Part shown: one piece after another, positions 23,172 to 35,830 of the stretch | Layout: every line of letters starts with the position of its first letter | Position numbering within the stretch: position 1 is the stretch's first letter | Source of the DNA: Pohlia nutans | Taxonomy: Eukaryota; Streptophyta; Bryopsida; Bryales; Mniaceae | DNA: 64,000 nt | NCBI GenBank assembly: GCA_022496805.1 | Contig: CM040088.1 | Span: forward strand, 21,173,001 to 21,237,000 | Direction: 5' to 3' | Program-made: the position numbers and the translations under genes | The notes under the pieces: generated by a model | What the model saw: only the letters and a program-made list of their open reading frames with translations | Told to the model about the DNA's origin: nothing | Databases searched by the model: none

Positions 23172-24197
23172 GTACGTCGGTGTTTCCTGTGACCTAACTT
23201 TGCAGATCAATCACAGAGAAAGCGTCGTGGTCCAATTCGAGGGAGCTTTGGCTATGACGTGATCCGGAGCTGCATTTGTTGCTACTAATGCGGGCGCTGT
23301 TGGTTGTCTTCGGAGCTTTGCACAGAATCAGACTTTGCACAGATCGGTGTTGTGGAAGGTATTACCTGTCGGTTTTGTTGTTCAAACCTGTTTCTAGGGT
23401 TTCAAGTAGCCAACAATTGGTAGTCAGTGCATAACCTTCCTTCTTCGTGGCTAGATGTACTGATTGTGCTTTTTCTAATTAGACCGAGTTGAAGGTGCCT
23501 AAATGCCGCAAGTCCTCAAAAGGACATTTTCAATTGATCAGCTTGAGCTAGGGAAAGTTGTTCATGGTGTGTCCGATTGAATTGTGGTGCTACATTGGCG
23601 AACTTGAGTTACCTATTTATAGGGTTTGGACAATTGCTAGGGAGTGCATTACGATTCAGGGGACAATTTATGAAACTCCTCAAGTAGCCGCTAGATGAGC
23701 TGATTCTGATTTCTCCGATTAGATCAAAGGTGCCGCAAGTTTTCAAACATTTTTGAACTTCAGATCTTGGAGAGGGGAGGAGATTTAGAGGAATCCAAAG
23801 AGACATTTCGGATTGATTGTCGACACGACGATGGTGGTGATGGAGATGGTCATTTGTTGTGAAACTTCAGCACTGGTAGCTAGGTTTTCGTGAAAGAGAA
23901 ACGACGAAAAGTCTGGAGATCTTTGCTTCTTACCCTAGATGAGTCGTGACGGCCCCGTGGCAGAAATTCGCGATGTCATTATAGGCGAGAGCTTGCGAAA
24001 CTAAAATTTGCAGCTGAAGCGGGACGATGATGTCTTATAAGGAAGCTTGATTATCTAAGCCTAAGGGTTTGACAATCCCTGGCTTAGGGTTTGAGAATTT
24101 GATGTTATCAATTACTACTGGGTGATCTCCAACTGGGACGAAGTTTGCAACTCCGAATGCAAAACACCAAACGGGGCCGTACATGAAGGTCGTAAAG
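23172..24197 (+). promoter_or_regulatory. Upstream and 5' untranslated region of the VTT gene
   Basis: Base composition is more balanced than in the surrounding spacer and no long frame is open, as expected for promoter and leader DNA. A short direct near-repeat (GCCGCAAGT context) occurs at about 23,503 and 23,731. Confidence 0.4.
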
Positions 24198-27100
24198 ATG
24201 GCGACGTCGGCTAAACTCCGCTCTCACCTGGCGGGTAAACGTCCCGCATTGGACATCGGGCGGAAGGGGCGGCGGTGGCGAGTGGGCATGCCTACAAGAG
24301 TGTGGCGCTTGTTGCTGACGATCACTTTGTTTCTTCTTATCTATGGCGCTGCTGTACAGTTGCCCCAATTTTCCCACATTATTGAAAAGGTTCTGTTCCC
24401 CTGCTATTTCCATGGCCTCATCCTCTTGATCATTCACAGGGCAAGTGGTGTGCACTGTCTGCTAGGGTACACTGAAATTTAGAGTCACCTCTCGTTACTG
24501 TAGATCCGCAGTTATTGTTATGATACGATCGTGCTGCTGTTGTCTTTCCATTTGTTGGTTCCCCTCTCGTTTTCTTACGAATTTCACCGGTACAGCTTTT
24601 CAAAATGAGATATTTGGCACAAGCTGATGGACGTGATGGCTATGCAGACGTTGAAGCAATTTCTGATGTGGGTTCAAAAGGATGCTGGAGCGTGGGGTCC
24701 AATCATCTTGTAAGCTACTTTCGGCATTTCAGAGTCTCTCTTAACTATCTTCCTTTTTCTCTTGACATAGCCGTGAAGGTGATGTGATGTTGGTTTTCTA
24801 ATGTATGCATTCGAATTGTGCAGGGCGCTTGCATACGTCCCATGCTCAGTGTTGGCTATTCCGGCATCAATCCTCACGGTAATTCTATTTTCTAACCTTG
24901 ATAAATATGCGTTGTCTTTTGCCAATCACTTAGACCAAGGGGTCGGTACCCAGTGCAACACGTTGTGCTTTTGCTAGACTTCTTGATGCAGAAAGTCGAT
25001 GAAGCATCATTGATAAGTCGGGGTTTCTGGAAAGTTCTCGTAATGCAGTAGAGTGTGAATTGTGATAATGAGTGGTACATACAGTGGTGTGAAGCTGGGT
25101 GATGCGATGGTGGTGCATTCATGTAGTGTGTAGCTTGTTCCTCCGTTGTTCTTGCTGATGTGATTCCGTTTTGGCAGCTAGGAGGAGGCTATTTATTTGG
25201 GTTGGGGGTAGGCTTTGTTACGGACTCTATTGGATCGACGTTGGGTGCGACAGCTGCTTTTTTGGTCGGCAGAACGGTGAGCCATCCTTTTGCTCTGGCA
25301 GGAAAGAGATTATGAATGCCAGTGCACTTTGGTTTGTACGAAATCTTTGTGGTTTTCGTTTCAATATGACAGATATGGAATATATCATTATCTTACAGTG
25401 TCTCGTGGGTGGATAATGAAGGAGCTGCTTGGTAGTGGCAACTGCTTCTTTCTTTTCATAATGTAGCGGAGTTGGATACCTGGATGTTGTGATTAATCAC
25501 CGGATGTTTAAGTTTTACTTTTGGCAGTTGATTACTGTATCATGCAATTAGTACAATACGAACTTCTCAATGTTTCATAGTCGTGATGTCTGCCTATTGA
25601 CGGTCACGGAGCTGCACGTCGAGGAGAACACCGCACATGTCATGTAGCAATGTCTGCAGATACTTTATGCATGTACTTGGAGTGGCTTCACTCGTGCAAT
25701 TAGGAAGTGAAAGTAGGGCTGTTTTGATGTTTGACGATGTTATGACAGGTTGGAAGGACGTACGTGACCTCAAAGCTGAAGGACTATCCGCAATTTCAAG
25801 CTATTGCTGTTGCTGTCCGGAAATCTGGTTTTAAGGTACGTGGTCATTGTGGTTACCTCAATTCTACATGCAGGTTTTTGTATGGAGCGGCGTGTGCTAG
25901 AGCACGTCAAGTTGTTGTGGGTCCAGATCGTGAAGGCAGTTGCATTGGGCAATAGCAGCTGCCTGATGCATTAGTGTTTCCTGGTTTGTTTAGACTTGGT
26001 GTTTATCAAGTAAGTATTTCCATGGTCTTGGAAATTATTGTTTGAAGGGCAGGTCGAAGAGGTAGAGATATCTGAAATGTATGTTGTGGTTTGATGGTAC
26101 GTGCAGATTGTGCTTTTGTTACGGCTTGTTCCACTTCTACCTTTCAATGTACTGAACTATCTCCTGTCAGTTACCCCCATCAGTAACACAAGTTACATTG
26201 TGGCAACGTGGTTCGGTGTGATGGTATGTCTTCTGAACTCTTCTCCTTGGTGATTCAGATTCTCAATGTGGATTTCAATTTCATGACAAAGCTGACGGTT
26301 GGACTCATTGTGCTGGATGTTTTACTTAGTTGGTCAGTGTTAATCCAGTCAAAGATAATGCTTAATTTTCATTGTTTCTATGCTATCGTCATGGATCGTC
26401 TTGTACTGTCCAGAATAAGAATCGGCCACTCCCTATTGAGTTTTTTGAACATTCTATTTCTAGTTTTTTTATTTATGTAACTTCCATCTGCGAATGGACA
26501 TTAGTGCTATCAGATGTGAAAAAACAATTTGGACATGCCCTTACCAAGTTTTGAAATACCTACTTTTTGTATGATGTGGAGGAAATTGAGCTACCTAATG
26601 TTCATTCTTGGTTGGCGTGTATGCAGCCTATGACACTGGCTTTTGTGTACGTGGGGACGACTATCAAGGATATCGCAGACATCAGCCACGGTGGCGCTCA
26701 TTTTACAAGAGCTCGTATAGTGAGTATTTCAGCATAACTTGACAAATAATGATTAGTTGAGAAATGGAAGAAGTCCGAAGATATTAGTTTTATGATAGCA
26801 CACATGCTGAAGCCGGTGGATTGACAAGATAGGGTTGTGGCATTGAAAACAAGCATGCATAGGTAGGGTTTTTAGCACGCTACGTGTGTGTTTATTTGCG
26901 ATGGCTGCTAATTTATTTATTCCCATGAGTCTTCTGACCCATGACTGCTCATCTCTGTGTACAGATTATATTGGCGGTTGGTCTGTTAGCCACAAGTAAG
27001 TCTTTCTCCTGGACGGTCGTACAGACTATCATTAACAATCAGATGTGTCAGATGTTTATATCAAATGTTATAATAACCATATCTGAGCTTGTGGTTGTGC

Positions 27101-27296
27101 AGTTGTGGTGGTTTTTCTGGTAACTCGAATAGCTAGGGATGCTCTCCGCACTGCCATTGAAGAAAGTGGTGTCAACGATACAGTGCTGGTTGCTGCCGGC
27201 GCCCATGGTGTGAGTGATAACCAGTGTGATATTTTGGAGCCCTTGATCATCAGAATTGACCCTACTAGCAACGGCACTGATGGACTGCAGCCCTAA
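24198..27296 (+). CDS. VTT-domain (SNARE-associated Golgi / TVP38-TMEM64 type) membrane protein, 9 exons
   Basis: Predicted exons are 24198-24389, 24648-24709, 24824-24878, 25178-25276, 25749-25835, 26107-26223, 26627-26719, 26965-26995 and 27103-27296. All introns start with GT and end with AG, the phases fit throughout, and the product is 309 residues, normal for the plant family. The core VTT motifs are present in order: IPASILTLGGGYLFG, LGATAAFLVGRT, YPQFQAIAVAVRKSGFK, IVLLLRLVPLLPFNVLNYL, ATWFGVMPMTLAFVYVGTT and IKDIADISHG. An N-terminal membrane anchor follows a basic leader (LLLTITLFLLIYGAAV). Proteins with this domain sit in secretory-pathway membranes; several animal and yeast relatives act as lipid scramblases, which is family knowledge and not shown here. 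An ATG five codons upstream (24183) is an alternative start. The gene looks intact. Confidence 0.93.
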
Positions 27297-28319
27297 GCAC
27301 ACAAACCTCTCGATTCAGTCCTGTAAAGGTTTTTTCTCTCTAGCCCCATGTGTAAATTCTTAGAGAATTGGTAGAAGAATTCATTTTTCAAAGTGAAAAT
27401 GTAAAATGAGGAAACATCTTCCTTCACCTAGTAGTCTCTTTATGTCCATGGTAGCCTGTAATCAGCTACAGCATGGGCAATTGATTGATGGATTATTGCT
27501 GTTTAGAATAGATGTTTCACATTGAGAGACGGAAGTTTCATGATACAGGAATAATTGATTTTGAATAATGTCTCGGATCATCCAAACTTCTCCCCATTGT
27601 ACAATACATTGCGAGAGAAACGGCTGCTGATCATTCTTGTTTTTATACTATTCTGAAAAACTCTAGTCTCTTTCTGATCTCACACGAACAGTACACTCAG
27701 GATGCTGGCGTTCTTTTATTTACTTAGAAGTCAATGCAGAAATCTGCATTTAACATAAGGTTCTTTAGCCCTTGTAAGCTGTACCTAGGAATAATAATCG
27801 TTGCACGAGAATTGCTGTAGCAGATTCTAGGATGTTGGACATGCCACGTAATTCTTTAGTTAAAGAATGATGGTGGAGAGTTGGAAGTCCATAGTAGCCC
27901 CGCCTCAAGAATCACATGTTTTGAATTTTTTATCTTTCATGTAGTGAGAGCGAAAGGGTTAACCCTGGCAAGGGCTAAAGAACCTTATAAAGATGTCCAA
28001 CTACTATAGTAGAACTGAATTGAGAAAATGCATGGAAAAGAGAAAATACACACCTATTATCATACCTCAAATAGAACATAGGCAATTTCTGAGACAACAA
28101 TGCAACATGGGAATTACAAAAATGATTCATAGGCCAAATCACACCAATGTATCATTGACCTCGGGAATTACAAAAATGTGATGTATTAACCTCGGGAATG
28201 CTAAAAGGAATGATGACCAACATCAAGATAGCACAATACCACCATATCTACTAACATCCAATTGCTTAGGCTCTCCTAAATTATGAAATTGCAGTACCAA
28301 ATTGAAACCAAACATACGC
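27297..28319. other. 3' flank of the VTT gene, then spacer
   Basis: The first few hundred bases are probably the 3' untranslated region. GGGAATTACAAAAATG occurs twice (about 28,109 and 28,162) as a short direct repeat. No gene is seen. Confidence 0.5.
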
Positions 28320-28323
28320 TTAA

Positions 28324-29117
28324 CCCTTTAGTGCCTAGCTGACCACGTTTTGGTCATTGGAGTGTCGAAAATGCAAATAACTAAAGAAGAATTGGATTTT
28401 GAATTGTGAAGTTCAGATTTGGAAATTTATAATACACATCTTCTAGAAAAAAAAAAAATTAAAAAAAAAAAATTCAATTTGGAGTTGTGCACCTATCAAA
28501 ATACCTATGTTCAAAACACCAAAATATTGCAAATACCTCAAAATACTTACAAATACTCACATGTATTATGTTGTATTTCTAGTGTTTGGAAGTTTGTTAT
28601 CTCATTTTTTTTTTTGGATTGTGTTCATGTTCCAATAGTATATGTATTCCGGTCTTGATCAATGTACCAACTTCTTTCAATTTTAACGTATAAAGTTTTG
28701 TCCTAAATCGTATATGGATAAGTCACTCATTTATAAAATTCACAGTAATTATGTGTGAGTTTGTTCTTGATATGAAAGATTGCAATCAAGAGGTGTTGAC
28801 GTAGGGCATTTCTGAAGTGCATTAATTTCATTTTAGAAGATTTAATCCAAATTCTATTTAACTTTGAAGTCACATACCCTCCAAAATCTCATTTTTGAGT
28901 GTGCATCATACGGTTCAAAAACAAACTATACTGATAATCTTGCAATTCCAACATTGGATGATTCTCTAATTTTGGCAAATTGTCTCCATTCCAGTTGAGA
29001 ATACAATTGTATGGTCACTTTCTAATTTAATCCATTCTATTTCTGATAGTATCAATCACAGTGGAAAAAAATATTGAAATCCAGTGCACGCAACTACAGT
29101 CCCTAGGCACTAAAAGG
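28324..29117 (+). mobile_element. TTAA element E6, 794 bp (array unit 1)
   Basis: TTAA at 28320-28323 and 29118-29121; termini CCCTTTAGTGCCTAG and CTAGGCACTAAAAGG. The hairpin TGACCA, loop CGTTT, TGGTCA at 28340-28356 starts 16 nt from the TTAA. Its right TTAA is also the left TTAA of E7. Confidence 0.87.
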
Positions 29118-29121
29118 TTAA

Positions 29122-29684
29122 CTCCTAAAACTTCCAACCGTCCAGAAAGTGAACAATGTACATAATTAAACACAATTTTTTCATCTGTCATTGGCTTTTT
29201 GCAGTGTGGATTTTTTACTATATATTCTATGGGAAGTTACCTTCATGCATGTGTGATCAGATTAGAAAGAGGGTGATTTGTGAAATTTTTATGCCTCATT
29301 TGGTGTTGTATTGATTCATCCAAAATTTTGAAGATTTTAGTCTAAATGTGCTTTTAAAAAAGTCAACTCATAAAATTAAGAACCAAAAAATCTCCAAAAA
29401 TCCATTTAAGAGTATTCCATTTCAACCAATCACAACAAATTTCATGTACAAATTGTCAATATCTTATTTTTAATCAATTTACAAAAGAATTTCAATTTTA
29501 AGTTCAAATTTTATACAAAAATATTGGTGAGAGCAATCATAGATCTAACTGTATGGATAGAATCAAAAATTCATATTGTACAACTTTTATTGATATATCA
29601 AGTTCAAAATATCCCTCTTAGTTACATTTTATAAGACATCTTTGAAATTCTCCAAATCTGGAGATGGGTGAAGACGTTTAGGAG
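29122..29684 (+). mobile_element. TTAA element E7, 563 bp (array unit 2)
   Basis: It shares one TTAA with E6 on the left (29118-29121) and one with E8 on the right (29685-29688). Termini are CTCCTAAAA and GACGTTTAGGAG. A degenerate hairpin (CGTCCA, loop GAAAG, TGAACA) starts at 29139. The interior is homologous to E8 (reversed), E9, E10, E11 and E13. Confidence 0.87.
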
Positions 29685-29688
29685 TTAA

Positions 29689-30259
29689 CTCCTAAACGTC
29701 TTCACCTCTTTCCAAATTCGGCAGTTTTGCACATGCATTATAAAATGCAACTAAGAGGGATAGTTTGAACTTGATGTATGAATAAAGGTTGTACATCATA
29801 AGCTTTAGATTTTATCCATATGGTTAGATCTGCGATTGCTATCTCCAATATTTTTGTATAAAAATTGAAATTTGGAATTCAAAATTATTTTGTAATTCAA
29901 TTACGAAAAAGATATTGACAATTATTTTGTGAATGAAATTTGTTGTGATAGGTTGAAATGTAATACTCTAAATGCAGTGATTTTTAAAGATTATTTGGTT
30001 GCTTAATGTTATGAGTTTATTTTTCAAGAACACATTTAGACTAAAAACTTCGAAGTTTCTGGTGAATCATTGCAACATGAAATGAGGCATAAAATTTTCA
30101 CCAATCATCCTCTTTTTTATTGGATCACACATGCATGAAGCTATCTTGCCATAGAATTTTGTAGTATTTTTTTTCTTACAAAAAGTGCACGACGGATGAG
30201 AAAACATGGATGAAATTTGTACATTATCTAAAATATGGATCAAATTGGACAGTTATGGG
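29689..30259 (-). mobile_element. TTAA element E8, 571 bp (array unit 3, inverted)
   Basis: It lies between shared TTAA sites at 29685-29688 and 30260-30263, in inverted orientation relative to E7 and E9: it begins CTCCTAAACGTCTTCACC, the reverse of the usual right end. The hairpin end therefore lies at the right and is decayed. Confidence 0.85.
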
Positions 30260-30263
30260 TTAA

Positions 30264-30833
30264 CCCCTAACCGCCCAACCATGCATATTTTGCATGATGT
30301 ACGGATTTGAAGTCCGTTTTCTCATCCATCATGCACTTTTTGCAGTGTGGATTTTTTATTGAAACTTTTATGGGAAGTTAGCTCCGTGCATGTGTGATCC
30401 GATTAGAAAGGGGATGATTTGTGAAAATTTTATGCCTCATTTCATGTTGTAGTGTTCCACCCAAAATTTCGAAGATTTTAGTCTAAAAGTGCTCTTGAAA
30501 AAAGTCAACTACTAAAATTAAGCAACCAAAAAATCTCCAAAAATCACTACACTTAGAGTATTACATTTCAACCCATCACAAAAAATTTCATTATTAAATT
30601 GTCAATATCTTATTCGTAATCATATTACAAAAGAGTATTAAAATTTTAAGTTTGAAATTTAATACACAAATATTGGTGAGAGCAATCGCAAATCTAACCG
30701 TATGGATAGAATCTAAAATTCATGATGTACAACTTTTATTCATTCATCAACTTGAAAATATCCGTCTTAGTTGCATTTTATAATGCATCTTTGAAAAATT
30801 GCCAAATCTGAAAAGGGTGAGAACGTTTAGGGG
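30264..30833 (+). mobile_element. TTAA element E9, 570 bp (array unit 4)
   Basis: TTAA at 30260-30263 and 30834-30837; termini CCCCTAACCG and CGTTTAGGGG. The hairpin CATGCA, loop TATTT, TGCATG at 30280-30296 starts 16 nt from the TTAA. Confidence 0.88.
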
Positions 30834-30837
30834 TTAA

Positions 30838-32163
30838 TAATAAAGCATACATGTACCTCTCTCACCAACACAACTAAATCTCAACATAATAATACGATTT
30901 GTAAAATTGACATTGTTGTCATAGATACATACCATAAGTAATAATTTCTAAAGAAATTAATTACAACACACTAATGAACAATAGACAAATCTAAGTTAGA
31001 ATGTTGCATCACTATTGGCGTTTGGAGCCTGAATAAGAAGGCCCATATATAACAATTGCAAAACCGAATTGTTATTCCAAATAGACTTTCTACAATTTGA
31101 TGAAACTCGCATGAGAACTCTAAGAGAGAAACACCAAAATGGATTAAAATACCTCATGTAAATAATATTCACCAGAAAAAAGTTGAAAAGAATAATAAAA
31201 ACTATCAAAATTATATCAAAAAATTTCCTCCTATTAAACTCTACATGTTTCAATGTTGAAATAGTTGATACGTTGTTTAGTGCTAGAATAATGGAAAAAA
31301 GTTACTAAAATAGTACTAAAACAACATTGTTTTAGCACTGTAATACACAATAGAACTATTTTAACATTGTATTTTCCATTATCACAACAATTACAAATTA
31401 TTTATTGAAATAGTGTTGTTCAGCCAAAACAATTTGTTCTATCACTATCAAACAATATAAACAAACAATATAAACGTTTGGATTATTGATATTTTATTGA
31501 GCAACTTTTATTTGTACCACTTTGCATTGTTTCTATTTTGGATTGTAGTTGTGAATTTTTTTTTGATATTTTAGTTTACATCATAAACTTCCTTGAATAC
31601 ATCGTTTAGTATAAAAACAACACTATAATCCAAACCCTACTTAATAATTATATTTAATTACTAGTCACTTGTTATTCATAAATAGTTTAGGTTTGCATTA
31701 TAGAATTTGTCATATAAAAGAGGTACCAAGGTAGACTTTGCTACCCATGCTTTTGACTTTGAAGCATGGTAAATTCTTTATTCACAATGGTCTCTATCAT
31801 TCCTTCATATTAATTACGTCCATCACTGGACACATCTTTAATTATTTTAAAAAATAGATTATATTTTTCCCGAAATGAATTTTTTTTTTCCCTTACAATT
31901 TTAAAAAACTTCCAAAAACTTCATCTATTTTAAGAAATATTTAAAAGCGAAGCTCCTATAAAGGTACGATATGTCAACTTTACGATTATTATTCTATAGT
32001 TTGGATTTGAGCATGTAGTTTGATGTAATAGTTACCCTAGTGGGACTTGATACCTCCAATGAATTCTTTTTTTTACCATAGTCTCCAAGCTAAAGTTATG
32101 CTTGAATATTTGATTTAGTCAATGGGAAATGGGAAAGTGGATGTTGCTATGGTGGATTAACCT
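30838..32163. other. AT-rich intergenic DNA, no gene seen
   Basis: Very AT-rich spacer. Short inverted copies of AATAGT and AACATTGT occur around 31,280-31,370, which may be a decayed palindrome. No gene. Confidence 0.45.
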
Positions 32164-32167
32164 TTAA

Positions 32168-32715
32168 CTCCAAAGGACCAAGCGCTCATATTTTGAATGA
32201 TGAATGATAAATATCAGTAAGATTTCATTCATCAAGCGACTTTTTGCAAGGCAAAAAAACACTACAAAATTCTATGGCAAGATAGCTTCATATATGTGAA
32301 CTTTGTGGAAAAGGGATAATTTGTGATTTTTTTATGCTTCATTTCATATTGAAATGATTCATCAAAAATCTCTAAGATCTAAGTTTAAAAGTGCTATTGA
32401 AAAATTTGTCTCATAAAATTAAGGAACCAAAAAATCACTACACTTACTAGAGTGTTACATTTCAACCCATCACAACAAATTTCATCCATAGATTTTCAAT
32501 ATTTTATTTATAATCAAATTTAAAAAGAATTTTGAATTTTAGGTTTCAAAATTTATACAAAAATAATGGTGACATCAATCATAGATCTCACAGAATCTAA
32601 AATTCATAACGTAGAACTTTCATTCATACATCAAGTTCAAAATATCCCTTCTAGTTGTATTTTATAATGGATATTTGCAATCTTCTAAATCTAGAGAGGA
32701 GTTGTCCTTTAGGGG
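32168..32715 (+). mobile_element. TTAA element E10, 548 bp
   Basis: TTAA at 32164-32167 and 32716-32719; termini CTCCAAAGGACC and GTCCTTTAGGGG. A partly decayed hairpin (CGCTCA, loop TATTT, TGAATG) lies at the standard offset. The interior is homologous to E7 and E9. Confidence 0.83.
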
Positions 32716-32719
32716 TTAA

Positions 32720-33949
32720 ATGGCCGGATATCTAAATAGTGGATGTTTGTTGATCAAACCCAATTTCAACCTTCAAGATGAATTTTCTTGCTATTACAAC
32801 CAATTTAGAAAGTGAAGTTTAAATTCTAGTTTGTATTATACTCTTTAGGTCTTAAAATTTCGAATTATTGAGAAATTTATTGCTTTTGCAATCTTTTGTA
32901 ACTCAAGGTCTAAATTCCATGGCATAGGATGTTCACCTTTTGAATTCCAAAATTTAAATAAAAAATCTATGGAAAACATATCATGTAATTCTCCATTGTA
33001 ACTCGCATTCGTTTCAAAAAATATATATTTTTTGAAATGTTTTGGTAACTAATATGAATTCTTGAAATGATTGAATTAAAAATTTGTTAAAAATCATTTT
33101 GCATCAATTTCTTTTGAAAATTTTAGGATTATTAGAAATATATAATTTCATGCATGAAAACTATTACAAAATATATTTCAATAAATCTTGAATGTTGAAT
33201 TGTGCACGAAAGTGTAGTTTGATTTTTTTACAAAAGATTGGGACTAAAAAAGAATTAATATAACTTTGTACAATAAAGTTCAATAATCTCACATTTTTTC
33301 CTTTTATCTTTTTGCTAATATTCACAAAACCATATAACTACAAATTATGACCTTCATTCTAAAGTAATTTTATGCCCTTGAACATGATGGTGCAATTAGT
33401 TTTCAAAATGTGATTACAATTTGGAAATATCTATTTTACAAAATTTAGGTAGGTGCCACCATTATATATAGAGTAAAATTTACAATTTTTTTGGGCTATT
33501 GAACAAATGTAAGTGTTGATAATTTCTACACATTCACTCAATTCAATTTCAAAAAATTATCAACAATATTCTTTTAATATTTTTTTTAAAAAACAAAGAA
33601 AAATTTCATTTACAATGAAATATTTGTTATTTTTGTTATTTATAAGTGAAATTTGATTACATTGAATGAAATTGCAATAGGATATAACTTTAGTTGTACA
33701 ATACATTACAAAAATGGATGATGTGAAAAAACACATTTCTTTAAACGAACACATATAACATCTAGATAGATAGATAGAAACACTGACCCTGAAACGAGGC
33801 TGGCGTGAATAAAGTGTTCGTTCGTAATGTCAATGACCCAGTGTCCATTGGACAAAGGGACATTGGAACAAAACTACTCTCCCTTGCCAAGGATGGACGC
33901 TTTAGTAGCAAATAACAAAAGTAAAAGTAACCAAGAGCTGAAGAACTTT
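32720..33949. other. AT-rich intergenic DNA, no gene seen
   Basis: No coding or repeat feature could be supported. Confidence 0.45.
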
Positions 33950-35830
33950 ATTTTATTTTATTTTTAAAATTTATTTATTTATTTATTTTATTCTGTTGGT
34001 ATTGGTTGGTTATTTTCTATACGTCTTTTATGTAGAAGAATTGATTCAGCATAGTGTATAGCAATAGTGTTGATTGCTTTGAATGTGCGTTTTATCGAGG
34101 TTTCAATGAGATTGAACTTATTTTCAAGTTGTTTCATTGAGGGAGCATGTGCAATACCTCTAGCTCCAGCCATATAACATTCACAACTTTATTCCATCCT
34201 ATAATACATTAGTATAAGGTGGTCAGTTGATCAAGTGATTATTTAGCAAAGCCGTATGTGTCAAAATCATAATAATGATAATTAATAAAAAGCTATTATA
34301 TGTAACGCACGAAAATACACACGCAAGGTCGATTTTGTTTTTAAAATTATTATGTTGGACCCCAGCACATACCACTCAATTGGTGAAAACGCAGAGAATA
34401 TGCAAACACGGTAAAAGTATAAACATAGTGAAGGTCAAAACGCAGGGAATGTAAAACCTGCATTCTTCACAATCAACGTCTATTCTCAAAGAGGAAGATA
34501 CACCAGTGGAACTTCTTTTAGAGAAGGTATAGCAATATACTCCCGAATGCACTGCATTCCAAGTCCTGCAGCCTATAGGCATATAAAATAACATCTCAAA
34601 ATAATATATCATTTGATCATTAATACTTAAATAGATGCGTAATCAATATATGAAGTATCCACAATTAGTTGTTTACATTGGTCTATTATTTTGGTTGTAG
34701 TGATGTGTGTTTGGAGTTTCCATTTTAATGAAGGTACTAATTGTATGCCTAAGTATACATATGGTTCGTTTTGGTGCAGTACATGTAATGGTTGATTTCT
34801 GTAGTTGATGTTTTGGGCTTGGATTTTGGCTTTGAATGTATCAGGTTTTGTTTTTTATTTGTTTGGGCACCCAGTGATGGCACATTTTGGCACTCCTAAG
34901 TCCATTCCGGCCCATTCACAATATTTGTCCAGTTTGTTTAGTTGGATTTGTAGTGATTGGAGGTTGTTTGTGATAGCTGCTAAATCATCTGCGTATGCTG
35001 CCGAACTAATTGTTAGTTTAGATGTACCAAATGTATATCCATTCTTCCCTCTTTGTAGCCATCGTAGCAATGGTTCTAAAAATATCAAGAAAAGGTATGG
35101 ACTAAGTGTGTCTCCTTGTATAGTGCCTCTTTGTATTGGTATTGGTTTTGTTTTTCCAAAGTGTTCTCCGGTGAATATGGTATTGGAGTGTGAGTAAATA
35201 TTTCCTATTAGAGTCACAGCGTCTTCTGGGTACCCCAAGTCTTTCATTATAGTTAATAATCTTGCATGGTCAAGAGAGCCAAATGCATTCTTGAAGTCGA
35301 TGTATAATAGGTATATGTCTTGATTTGCGAATCTTGCGTCTTCTAATGCTGCTATAAGAAGTTGAAGTTGTCTGGACGTGCTTCTTTTTGCCCTAAATCC
35401 TTCTTGACTATCGTGTAGGATTTGGTGTTTTTCACCATACGCTGACAGTATGAATGTTAGAGTACTAGTGAAAAGTTTGTATATTGTGTTTGCAAGTGCA
35501 ATCGGTCTATGGTTTGGTAATTGTGAGGGATCTCCTTTTTTATATAGAAGTATGGTTAAGCTTATTTTCCATGATGCTGGGATTTGTTTTTGTTTGTAAC
35601 AATGGGTAAAAAATAGAAAAAGTAATTTGTGAAAGCTTTCGGGCATATTTTTTAGAATTGCGTTCGGAATTTTATCAGGGCCAGGTGTTTTGTTGTTTGC
35701 TAAGTGTTTTAGGCAAATGTCATATGTCTCTCTGTCAAAGTATTCATGTAGTGGGGTTTGTGGGTTTCCTCTTTTATCAATAACAAACCCGTCTAAGTCA
35801 TGCCATGGATATTGTCTGACACTACATAGT
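33950..35830 (-). pseudogene. Decayed LINE (reverse transcriptase plus C-terminal scrap)
   Basis: The minus strand encodes a reverse transcriptase with conserved blocks in order: KTPGPDKIPNAIL, LPNHRPIALANTIYKLF, QEGFRAKRSTSRQL, LYIDFKNAFGSLDH, QRGTIQGDTLSPYLF and the catalytic AAYADDLAA. The frame starts near the junction with the NTPase frame at about 35,825. It is broken by a TAA at 34,855, continues in frame through the thumb region (YVYLGIQLVPSLKWK), and is then interrupted by about 400 bp of unrelated sequence (34,190-34,620). The final 61 codons (33,988-34,173) match the tail of the LINE at 19,185. An (ATAAA)n-type tail at 33,952-33,985 marks the 3' end. The element is 5'-truncated, internally deleted and inactive. 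Confidence 0.85.

Noticed and set aside
23028..24180. Additional upstream coding exons for the VTT gene
   Set aside because: The 309-residue product already has a normal N-terminal anchor and length. Frames upstream are short and unlike the family.
34805..35197. Plus-strand frame of 130 codons
   Set aside because: It lies opposite the LINE reverse transcriptase, which has all the conserved motifs on the minus strand.
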